Both the position numbers and the translations under genes were made by a program. This document shows positions 47,256 to 56,438 of a stretch of 64,000 bases of DNA, in pieces (the first letter of the stretch is position 1; each line of letters opens with the position of its first letter). This DNA comes from Diphasiastrum complanatum (lineage: Eukaryota; Streptophyta; Lycopodiopsida; Lycopodiales; Lycopodiaceae): contig CM055110.1 in NCBI GenBank assembly GCA_029204225.1, forward strand, positions 34,977,947 through 35,041,946, written 5' to 3'. The notes under the pieces were generated by a model. It was not told the origin of the DNA, made no database searches, and saw only the letters and a list, made by a program, of their open reading frames with translations.

Positions 47256-47564
47256 GCCTTGAACAAATTTGTTGTTTCAAGGGATGTCATCTTTGATGAA
47301 CATCATATGCATATGCTTGAAGAAGGCTCAAGTGCTCCAACAATCAAGAAGAAGATGGCCGAGGAGCAAGATCTTGGTTTTGAGGAGGAGCTCATGGAGG
47401 AGCAAGCACCAAACCCACCTATCACACCAAGGAGATCTTCAAGGGCAAAAGTGGAGCCATCAAGGCTCACATATCAGGCAAAGGACAGCAAGTTGAGGGT
47501 ATCTCATCCACTTCTTATGCTTTATCTAGTTTTGAAGAACCGTCTAATGTTGAAGATGCATTGA
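47256..47564 (+). pseudogene. Copia integrase C-terminal tail of B2 (after internal deletion)
   Basis: LNKFVVSRDVIFDEHH opens right at the gag junction; PPITPRRSSRAKVEPSRLTYQ follows. Compare C1 at 49900-49750 (SRDVLFDES, PRRSTRTRIEPSRLTY). A frameshift at about 47478 leads into the RT frame. Confidence 0.87.
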
Positions 47565-48590
47565 ACTCCAAAGAATGGTATAAAGCTATGTTGGATGAGT
47601 ATGATGCCTTGATTGAGAATGAAACTTGGTTGCTTGTTGAGAGACCTCAAAGGAATGTAATAGGATGCAAGTGGGTCTTCAAGCTTAAGTTGAATGCAAA
47701 TGGGAGTGTTAACAAACATAAAGCAAGATTAGTTGCAAAAGGTTATGCTCAAGAGAGAGGGATAGACTATGAGGAAACTTTTGCACCCGTGGCCAAGATG
47801 GTCACAATAAGACTAATCATTGCACTTGCATCACATTTTGGATGGATTCTATGTCAAATGGATGTCTCTAATGCTTTCTTGAATGGTTTTTTGGAAGAGG
47901 ATATCTATATGGAGCAGCCACAAGGGTTCATCAAGCATGGAATGGAGAACAAAGTATGCCATCTCCAAAGAAGCATCTATGGCTTGAAGCAAGCCTCAAG
48001 ATCTTGGAATTCAAGACTACATTGCTATGTTATTTCACTTTCTTTTGTTCAAAGTGAATATGATCCCACTCTTTACATTAAGTTTGATGATGTTGGTATT
48101 GTACTTTTACTCATTTATGTAGATGACATCATCATTAGTGGAAATAGTGTTGATGGTATTGAAAAAATCAAGATAGATCTATCCTTAGAGTTCAAGATGG
48201 TAGATCTAGGGTGTCTTCACTTCATCTTAGGCATAGAAGTACTTAGAGGGTCTGATTTTATCTTTATAAGTCAAGTAAACTATGCTCAAAGTCTTTTGAG
48301 GAAGTTTAAGATGGAAGTATGCAAAAGTGTTGACACACCAATGGAGCAAGATGTAAAAGTGCCAAATGAAGATGATGAAAGATCCTTCATGGACATCACT
48401 TTGTTTAGGCAGCTTATAGGTTCCTTAATGTGGATCACTATAACTAGACCAGATCTTAGCTTTAGTGTATGTAGCCATACCAAGTACGAGCTTGTTCAAC
48501 TAGTAACATGGGTTCTGTCAACTGATCCAATGACCAGAGGACTAGAAAAAGGAGGTTATCCGAGCTACAACTCTTCACAGAGGTAGTGAG
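47561..48590 (+). CDS. Copia reverse transcriptase of B2 (open 341 aa)
   Basis: Well-preserved RT: CKWVFKLKLNANGSVNKHKA, RLVAKGYAQERGIDYEETFA, first Asp101 in MDVSNAFLNG, EEDIYMEQPQGF, IYGLKQASRSW, YVDD at 186-189, LHFILGIEVLR, LIGSLMWITITRPDLSFSV. The displayed start is a TTG inside the polyprotein, not a real start. After LSFSV (about 48466) the next residues HTKY...STDPMTRGLEK look like the end of RNase H, so most of RNase H has been deleted. Confidence 0.92.
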
Positions 48591-49206
48591 AACCCATCAC
48601 AAAGGTTTTACAGGGTTTTATCGGCATGCACACACTTTCCAATTCCAAATCTACTTTTCTAGATAATCAACAATTTACAAATCCATTCCATGGTTTCAGT
48701 TTCCAGTTTGCATAAAATACAAGAGGATTAGTCAAATAAACCTTAATTCTTCACATGCAAACCAAAAAAATTTAAGATTTCCAATAGCAATCAGTTTATT
48801 TGTACAAGATAAATCGATTCCATGTCAATCTATCAATAAACCTCTTGCTACCCAATCTGAATCAAACTATCCAAACCATTATGGACTCATGCAAATCATT
48901 CATCTTTAAAAAACAGATTTGAACAAGAAAATGGATCTATCCAAGCGGATCATTCTACCTCAACTGGAAGATTCCTCAAGAAACAGGGAATTACTAATAA
49001 ATTTAAGCTAATTCGTAGCACCTTTACCAAAATCAATCGTGTAGAAGTGCACTCTACCATTTTCAAAAGGTGTGCTAACACCGGAATTAGTGAATCCAAT
49101 TCCATTGAGAAAATAGCACTCAACTGGGATGTTACTCCAAGTGCTCCTAGCTTCTAATCCAATGTAGAGTTTGCCTCCACTCCTCTCCAAGACCGCATCT
49201 TATTCA
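48591..49206 (-). other. D1 internal region, right part (leader), non-coding
   Basis: Aligns by eye with D2 29900-30464 near its end (CAAGTGCT...CCAATGTAGAG before the primer-binding site). No coding frame. Confidence 0.7.
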
Positions 49207-49220
49207 GGCTCTGATACCAA
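49207..49220 (-). promoter_or_regulatory. Primer-binding site of D1
   Basis: The minus strand reads TTGGTATCAGAGCC directly beside the LTR start at 49221. Confidence 0.93.
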
Positions 49221-49453
49221 TGTTATGACCCTCATAAGGATTGCCCCTAAGATGAGGATAGGAGAACACAAAAAGAGAGACTATGGAACCAAACCGCCCA
49301 ACCAATCCTAGATCAAACATGGATCTAGCCCCCAAGCCATGCTGTGTGAAGCAAGAGGAGAAGAGAGAAACTGGTAACCTAAATCCAATATGTTGATGAG
49401 AGAATCTCCACCTCATTATATAGAGAGTAGAGTCTTGTGCATGAAACCATGCA
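49221..49453 (-). repeat. 5' LTR of D1, first piece
   Basis: Matches 42286-42520. The second piece is 53026-53197. About 70-100 bp of LTR sequence present in the 3' LTR (the GGTCAACTATAAATAGG part) is missing between the two pieces. Confidence 0.88.
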
Positions 49454-50201
49454 TCGTTTGCACTTATGAATGGAACCATCTTGATTATATTTCAATCTAT
49501 ATATCCATTTACAAGTTAAGAGGCTTCTTTCCATAAGGTAAATCAACAAGTTTCCAAGTTTGATTTTCCATTAATGCATCAAACTCTACTTGGATAGCTT
49601 TCCTCCAGTATTGAGACTTATTTGCTTCCTCAAAACTAGTTGGTTCTTCAAGCATAGTAGTCAAGAAAGTATAAGAGCTGAGTAGTTGAGAATCTTCCCT
49701 TTTCTCCCCTTTGTCACTATAAGTGAGCCTTGATGGCTCAATCCTTGTCCTTGTTGATCTTCTTGGCACCCTTGGACTTGGAGTAGGTTCCACTTGGTCT
49801 TCACCTTCATGAAGCTCCTCCTCGGCCATAGCATGATCTTTGACAAGTTGAGTGTTGTTGGAAGTGACCTTTCCTTTGGCTTGGAGAGATTCATCAAAAA
49901 GTACATCTCTACTAGTTGTAATAGGATCATATATCCTATAAGCTTTCTTACTTTCACTATAACCAACAAAGATGCCTTTGAAAGAAGTGGCATCTTCCTT
50001 TTTCCGTGTTTCTAAAGGAATATGTACATAAAAAGTACATCCAAAAACTTTCAAATCACTAAGATTTGGCGTTTTGCCAAACAATACTTCATAAGGTGTA
50101 AATCCTTTAATAGCACTACTAGTCATTCTATTACAAAAAAATTTTGCACATAAAATAGCTTCTCCCCAAAATGAAATAGGAAGAGATGCATCTAATCTCA
50201 T
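49454..50201 (-). pseudogene. Copia integrase tail and RT start of C1
   Basis: LPISFWGEAILCAKFFCNRM, FTPYEVLFGKTPNLSDLKVFGC, YRIYDPITTSRDVLFDES, PRRSTRTRIEPSRLTYS, then the RT lead-in QYWRKAIQVEFDALMENQTWKL. A frameshift at about 49520 precedes CKWIYRLKYNQDGSIHK, which is cut by the D1 junction. Confidence 0.9.
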
Positions 50202-50252
50202 AGCTTTAGCACACTCACATAGTGTCCTATTCTTTCTCTCAGCTACTCCATT

Positions 50253-50675
50253 TTATTGTGGAGTATATGTACAAGTAAACTCTTTCTTTATGCCATTAGT
50301 TTCACAAAACTCTTCCATCCTATTGGAGATGTACTCCCCTCCATTATCACTTCTTAATACTTTCAAGCTAGTATTAAGTTGCTTTTCCACAAGAGTTTTG
50401 AACTTTACAAAGGACTCAAAAACTTCACTTTTCTTAGACAAGAGATAAACCCAAGAGTATCTTGATTTATCATCAATAAAAGTGACATACCCACTAGCAA
50501 TACATTTTTCATCTTTCAAGATAGAACATGCTCCATGCTTGAAATGTACATCTAATCCATTATCCATGAGTTGTCCTACACTCAACAAGTTCTTTGTAAT
50601 TGAAGGTACATAAAGAACATTGTCTAGATCTACTTTTTTAGATGATCCTAGACATAAAGGAATGGATCCAACACT
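50253..50675 (-). pseudogene. Copia protease end fused to integrase core (C1)
   Basis: NLLSVGQLMDNGLDVHF (protease tail) runs through CSILKDEKCIASG straight into YVTFIDDKSRYSWVYLLSKK and VLRSDNGGEYISN (integrase core, catalytic Asp kept). The LWHxRLGH zinc-binding module normally between them is missing, and the frame is open across the junction at about 50485. Confidence 0.88.
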
Positions 50676-51106
50676 TACAATCTCACATTCTTGATCACTT
50701 GCAGTGAAGATAAATCTCTTAGAACTATTGAAGAAAGGAGATTAGAAAAGTAGTCTTTTTGGTGAGTCATGTGAGAGCTTGCCCCACTATCAATCCACCA
50801 AGTGTCTTGATTAGATGTTTGTGGTGAGGATACCATCAAAGATAGATTGCCTTCTTCCTCCTCCTCAAGCACAAGATTGCCTTGATTGTTCTTCTCTTGG
50901 GCATTCTTCTTCTTGTAGCACTCGGATGAAAAATGTCTCCTTTTTCTACAAAAGAAACACTTTAGCTTCTTCTTGTCCTTCTTTCTCTTGCCTTTGGAAC
51001 TTGATGCTCCATCTTTGTTCTCCATCTCCATGTCTTGAGTCTTCTTGGATGGAAACTTCTTCTTCTTGCCTTTCAAAGAAAATTTAGCCTTTTTCATCAC
51101 CATCAT
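50676..51106 (-). pseudogene. Copia zinc knuckle and protease of C1
   Basis: CFFCRKRRHFSSEC keeps the CCHC spacing but has Arg in place of the usual Gly before His. Then WWIDSGASSHMTHQKDYFSN, the protease active site. Confidence 0.9.
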
Positions 51107-51785
51107 TCAAAGATAAGGAACTCATCCTACTTTTGATATGAAGCATTCTACTCTCCTCACTAACAAGCACACTTTGAAGTTCTTCAATACTAGGAAGTGA
51201 ATCTTGAATAGCAAAGGTTTGAACAAGATTGAAATAATCATCTCCTAATCCATTCAAACTGATTTGAACTCATTCATCATCTTTGATTTTATCATCTATA
51301 GAAGACAGCTACTTATTCAAAGATTTGATCCTAAAGACATAATTTTGGGCACTTTCACTACTTCCTTTCATGCTTTGAAGGATTTGATTCCTAATCATGA
51401 GTATCCTTGAAGTGTTCTTGGATCCAGAAATGGCTTTTATTGAATCCCATGCCTCTTTGGATGTGGTACAAGATGAGATTTCTTTCAAAAGTTCATTACT
51501 TACATTCATTTTTATGCAGTGTAATGCAACTCTACATCTCTTTTTGTACTTAGCCAATTCAACTCCTCCTTGAGGTTCTACTTCCACCTCAAGTACTATG
51601 TCATAAAGATTATGAAGTACAAGCAAAGACTCCATTCGAACTATCCAAGTAGCATAATTAGTGGATGTAAGTCTTTCATTAGCTTCAAGCAAAAAACCAC
51701 CCATTGATGCCATTCTTGAATGTGAAAAAGCACTAGAAACTCTTATGGTTTCTCTGAGAGATCTGAACCTAAAGTCTTCTAGCAA
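51107..51785 (-). pseudogene. Copia gag of C1
   Basis: The best start is Met at 51713 (MASMGGFLLEANERLTSTNY). ALHCIKMNVSNELLKEI and AWDSIKAISGSKNTSRI follow. A stop near 51309 and another near 51268 break the frame before the knuckle. The upstream extension to 51785 is leader. Confidence 0.88.
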
Positions 51786-52311
51786 TTTAGAAAGCTTATA
51801 GACTCAATCCTATCACTCATGAACCAATCTAGAATGATGGAAATTTAGATTCTAGTCTCAAACTTGCAAAATCACTCCTTAATCTATGATTTTTAGCAAT
51901 TTTTCTCTTCAACCTCAACATACACTTAAAAAAATCAGAGAAGATCAATTAGTGCACCTAATTCAAGCTTCAATTTAAATTTTTTGGCTGATTTAATCCA
52001 AGAACTAATCATTAGATTCACTATAGAAAATGCTTGATTTTGCAACAAAAAACACTCAAATTGGGTTTGTGAGTCAAATTCTACAAAGTTTTGAAATTTC
52101 TCAGTCAAAACTGGAGCTGTACGGCCTCACACGTGTGAAAAGGGTTCCTACAGCCCACAACAAGATCTGGACCAAAAATTTTGAGGATAGCTATCAAATC
52201 CAACTCGCTACACAAAATTTGACTAGTTTCCAAAAAACTGCTAATTTTGGCTTTGATTTGGATTAATCCTATCAATTTCAACAAAACCTCTTGTACTAGG
52301 CTCTGATACCA

Positions 52312-53025
52312 TGTGCAAAAAGTACAAAAAGGACCAAAAGAAGAACAATCATTAATTGAAGGTAGGTGTACTTTCTGGTTTCACACGTGTGAAACACTGT
52401 CTGCGTACGGACTCCAACCTGAAAATCAAGTACACATTGATAGAACCTCAAAACAATCGAAACAAATGTAGACAAATGGAGAGAATCACTCAAAATTGCT
52501 TCCAAAACCAAGATTGGTGTCTCACACTGATTATGGCCAAATAAGCCTCTATATATATACTTTTGGAGCTCGAGGTACTGATCATGCATCAGATATCACA
52601 CGTGTGAGGATGTCTTGTCACCATCATGCAATTTGACACTTGGATCAAAACTTTTCATTTTGGGCATTTTTGGTCTATTTGCCTACTATATGGAGATCTT
52701 CATGGAAATCTTCTAAAAGCAAAAACTTGCCTACTTCAACTATTTCCACACATGTCAGCTGTCCTCTACACATGGGATGTGACACCTATTCAAAATATTT
52801 GGCTCATGCATCATTAGATTGGTGCCATGTGTCATATCTCTAGAAAACTAGTTTTTGGCCGTTTTAGCCACTAGAACTTGAATTAAATCATATGTACAAC
52901 ATATATGATTATGGTGCATGAAAAGTACACTAGTTTCACACGTGAGAACAGGCTCCACACATGTGTCTATCCTATATACAAGATTTTTGGCCTCTACCAA
53001 GCTTATTTTTGCATTTTTCACAACA
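52312..53025 (-). repeat. 5' LTR of C1 with CACACGTGTG palindromes
   Basis: 714 bp, minus strand TGTTGTGAAAAATG...TTTTTGCACA, primer-binding site TGGTATCAGAGCC at 52299-52311. Palindromes CACACGTGTG at 52382-52391 and 52597-52606; another lies in the leader at 52128-52137. Confidence 0.92.
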
Positions 53026-53197
53026 TGCAATACTCCATATGTCTCAATTAGAGTGTCTGGGTCCTCTCAAGGTAATTATTCACAAACTGGCCTTGACATG
53101 GAATTAAATCATGGCGTGACCAATAATCTCGAGTACTGGAGGGCCGGTCTACCATATTAGGACTATTCCAGGTCCTTAACCAAATATGGCCATAACA
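53026..53197 (-). repeat. 5' LTR of D1, second piece
   Basis: Matches the last 170 bp of the D1 3' LTR (TACTCCATATGTCTCAATTA, GGAGGGCCGGTCTACC) and ends at CATAACA, followed by target duplication CTGTC. Confidence 0.92.
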
Positions 53198-53202
53198 CTG
53201 TC

Positions 53203-54051
53203 TTTGTGGATTTGAATGCCCAGACAGAAGTGAGCTTCATCCAGATCAGTCATGTCGAACTATGAAAATAGCATCTGCTTAGAATCCTTGACCAAATTGG
53301 TATTGTTGTTGAAAAACAACGTATCATCCATGTATAGGGTGATGATAATGAAGGATTGCTGCACTGACTTGGAATAGACGTTGCAATCAACAGTGCTTGG
53401 TTTGAATCTTTGTTCGATGAGGAATGTGTTGATCCTCTAAAACCAAGCTCTGGCGGACTGTATCAAGCCGTAAAGTGCTTTGTGGAGTTTACAGACATGA
53501 TTATTCATGCCTTCCAGAACGTATCTCTCGTGCTGGATCATGTAGATGTCTTCTTGTATAAATCCATTCAGATAGGCTATTTTCATATCGAGTTGATGTA
53601 TTTCGAGGTCGGCAGCTGCAGCATAAGACGGACCGACAAATGTTTGACTACTGGACTGAAAGTCTCACTGTAGTCCACATTGGAGATCTGAGTGAATCCT
53701 TGTGCTACCAGTCTTGTCTTCCTTCGATCAATTGCTCCATTGGCATTGTATTTGATCTTGAAGATCCATTTGCAATCAATGATATTGCAGCCAATAGGTG
53801 CTTTGACTAGTGATTACATTTGGTTCTTGATCAAAGAGTAATATTCTCTACTCATAGCTTCTCTCCAGAGATCAGAGTCTGGTGGACTGAGTGCCTCTTC
53901 GACTGTTGTTGGTTCCTGTATCAAGAGACATGCAGACTTAGAAGTATACCTTGTGGGTTGTGTGCGCACTCGGCTTGATCTTCTGGGAGGATTTGACTGA
54001 TGAACCGCTCTTGGGACTTGTTGCTGGTTAGCAGCAACATCTTCATTTTAC
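53203..54051 (-). pseudogene. Copia reverse transcriptase N-terminal part (A1)
   Basis: Minus strand, several frames: [47 protein letters not shown], and a DDTLFFNN-like piece near 53320. It ends DLDEAHFCLGIQIHKDR at the D1 target site and continues at 42280 (MTDYITQQRYLHN). Many stops. Confidence 0.82.
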
Positions 54052-54577
54052 CGAGTTTAAGGAGTACTGCCAAAGCCAAGGCATTGAGCAGCAATTCATC
54101 ACTCTATACAGTCCTCAGTCTAATGGTTTGGCCAAGAGGAAGAACCGTACCCTGGTTGAATCAGCCAAATGTATGCTAGCTCATGCATCCCTACCCATAA
54201 GATTTTGGGCCGAAGCTGTCTCCACTACAGCTTATGTCTAGAACAGATGTTCGACCAAGGCCCTCTCAGGCAAGACACCCCACGAGGTCTGGACAGGCTC
54301 TAAGCCTTATGTGAAGAACCTAAGAGTGTTTGGATGCATTGCCTACGCGCAGATCCCAAAAGACATGAGAAAAAAATTGGACTTCCAAGGTCTCAAGACC
54401 ATTTTGATCAGATATATTTCATCCGATAATACATACAAGTTGTATGATCCTGATACCCAGCAAATCTTGTATACTCGGGATACAGTCTTTATCAAGGATC
54501 AGTTTGTCAACATCAAAGACAAGGATATGGCTCCAGGAGAACCTTCATCACCTGCCATTGACACGACTATCCGAGCT
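54052..54577 (+). pseudogene. Inverted integrase segment within A1
   Basis: Read on +, opposite to the rest of A1: FKEYCQSQGIEQQFITLYSP, QSNGLAKRKNRTLVESAKCM, FWAEAVSTTAYV, then LRVFGCIAYAQIPKDMRKKL, YKLYDPDTQQILYTRDTVF. This is the normal continuation of the minus-strand core that stops at SDNGG (54578). About 14 bp (the EYISI codons) were lost at the break. Confidence 0.9.
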
Positions 54578-55378
54578 TCCACCATTGTCTGACCTTAGGA
54601 ACTTGATCGTCCTTCCAGTCTCTTTTTCTGCATGCTCCTTGAAGATTCCGAAGCAGTTGAAGGCTTTTGATTTCTTCTTTATAAAGTACACCATAGTCCG
54701 TCTGAAAAATTCATCAATACAAGTTATAAAATACTTGGCATTCTTCAGCGAAGGATTTTTCATCGGGTCACAAATGTCTGAATGTACAATGTCTAACAAT
54801 CCTCTAGCAATATGTTGATGGCTTGATTTAAATGGTTTCCTAGTCTGTTTCCCAACTAGACAGTCTTGACAGACAGGTAACTCGACTTTATCACGAGGAT
54901 AGTCGAGATCAAGAACAATAGATTGTCTAGACATTTGTTGTACAGCAGCATGATTCAAGTGACCAAGTCTATAATGCCAAAGTAAACTTTTATTTGCATG
55001 AATAGAAGTACTGAGCGTCTGACTAGAGGTAGAAAAACAATGACTTAATTTATACAAGTATCCATGCCTCTTTTCGAGTGCTAGGATCTTGCATGTCCTA
55101 TCAACTACTTTGCACTGATCACATTCAAATTCTACTCTGTATCCTAGATCTGTGATTCTGCTTACGGAGAGCAGATTTGTAGATACGTTTGGTACATACA
55201 GGACTTTAGAAAGGAGCTTAGACTGATCATTTGCAAAGCTTAATCTTATAGTACCTTCACCTTTAATAGCTTGTGTGCTATTGTCGCCAAGGTGAACATA
55301 TTTCTGGGTATTGTAAGGTGTATAGGACTCAAAATAGCCAATAAGACTGGTCATGTGTTGAGTGGCTCCGAAATCCAA
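54578..55378 (-). pseudogene. Copia protease, pre-integrase and integrase core (A1)
   Basis: MDFGATQHMTSLIGYF (protease active site with DFGA in place of DSGA), LLSKVLYVPNVSTNLLSVSR, LLWHYRLGHLNHAAVQQM with CQDCLVGKQT, HSDICDPMKNPSLKNAKYF and LRSDNGG, at which point the inversion starts. Open over this length. The Ser-to-Phe change should inactivate the protease. Confidence 0.92.
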
Positions 55379-56283
55379 GAACCAAGAAATGCTCCTTGAT
55401 GGCTGGTCATGAAGGCATCATGATCTGCTTCTTGAATAGGTTGTAGAGCTTCTGCAGCTGCATTTGCCACTTGATTCGACTACCCCTTGCTGTTGTTCTT
55501 TGCTTGCAGTATCCGACAGTCTTGAATTTTGTGGTTGTTTTGCTTGCAGTATCTACAGAACAGTTTCTTCTTCGTCTACGGATTCAACTGCTCCTTATGT
55601 TGTGCTAGTTTCTGGTCTGGCTTTGATTGCTTCGGGCCTTTCTTCTTCCTTTGGTTAGTCGTGCTCTTGTCGGTGTATAAAGTGTGAGAATTAGCTGAAG
55701 AGATTGAGGCTTCTTTCCTCCGCGTGTCTTCTTACAACAACATAGTAATGACTCTCAAAAGAGTCAGTTCTGGATGTGTCATGATGATCATCACCCAGTT
55801 GTCGTATGAGCTTGGCAAGCTTGTAAGCAGTTGCATTTCTACATCTTGATCGTCTATGACAGATCCGACGGCGGCCATTTGCTTCAGCAGATTCTTGAAC
55901 TGGTTGATGTGATTCTGCAGGGAATCACCATTCACCATCTTGAGGGAGTAAAATTTCTTTCTGAGATGTAGCTTGGAAGCTATATCTTGCACATCATATA
56001 GTGTGCTCAAGATGTTCCAGACTTCTTTCGATGTCTAAGCCTCGGATACATGGCCGATCTGGGTATCCATAATATTAAGAATGATCAGCGTGAAAGCCTT
56101 TCCATCCTTCAGCCTCCATCTGGCAATTGTTGCATCATCTACTTTGGGTTTCCCTTCTGCACCTATAACAACGTCATACAATTCTTTAGCCATTAGTACA
56201 ATTTTCATCTTGAATTTCCACACATGGTAACTTGCTCCATCAAGCTTGTCCATGATAGGACTGGCTTTCCCTTGGGAAGCCAT
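55379..56283 (-). pseudogene. Copia gag with zinc knuckle (A1)
   Basis: Start Met 56283: MASQGKASPIMDKLDGASYH then VWKFKMKIVLMAKELYDVV. A stop at about 56037 interrupts, then LSTLYDVQDIASKLHLRKKF and LLTSLPSSYDNWVMIIM in the same frame to 55732. The knuckle FCRYCKQNNHKIQDC lies at about 55512-55560. Confidence 0.9.
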
Positions 56284-56426
56284 GTGGAAGATTAGTCTAG
56301 GTGATAGGAAAAACTATGAGTGACTTAAGTATGAAAATCTGGTACAAAATTACAAAACAAAAAGACAATTACTCTATCAGCTAGTAGAATCTTGTACTGT
56401 GGAAGCTTATCAGACTATGAAACCTG

Positions 56427-56438
56427 GCTCTAGTACCA
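56427..56438 (-). promoter_or_regulatory. Primer-binding site of A1 (degenerate)
   Basis: The minus strand reads TGGTACTAGAGC, two changes from TGGTATCAGAGC, beside the LTR start at 56439. Confidence 0.88.

Larger units (their letters stand above)
45184..48590 (+). mobile_element. Family B copia element (B2) inside D1, internally deleted, no 3' LTR
   Basis: Plus strand: 5' LTR, primer-binding site, leader, gag, integrase tail, RT. Protease, pre-integrase and integrase core are missing, as are most of RNase H and the 3' LTR. The right edge merges into D1 DNA near 48590. Confidence 0.87.
49454..53025 (-). mobile_element. Family C copia element (C1) inside the D1 5' LTR
   Basis: Minus strand: 5' LTR 52312-53025, primer-binding site, leader, gag, knuckle, protease, integrase and the first part of RT, which ends in the middle of a block (KYNQDGSIHK) at the D1 LTR. 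The 3' half and 3' LTR are lost. The pre-integrase domain is also deleted. Confidence 0.88.
42286..53197 (-). mobile_element. Element D1: large non-coding LTR element inserted in A1 RT
   Basis: Minus strand, LTRs about 480 bp, TGTTATG...CATAACA ends. It is flanked by a perfect duplication CTGTC (42281-42285 and 53198-53202). Primer-binding site TTGGTATCAGAGCC and polypurine tract AAGGAGGGAAGAA are in place. Internal DNA (42766-45183, 48600-49206) has no domain-bearing frame, as in LARD-type elements. It hosts B2 internally and C1 in its 5' LTR. LTR wording GCTTGGGGGCTAGATCC is shared with the gypsy-type LTR at 61204, suggesting a gypsy relative as helper. Confidence 0.9.
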
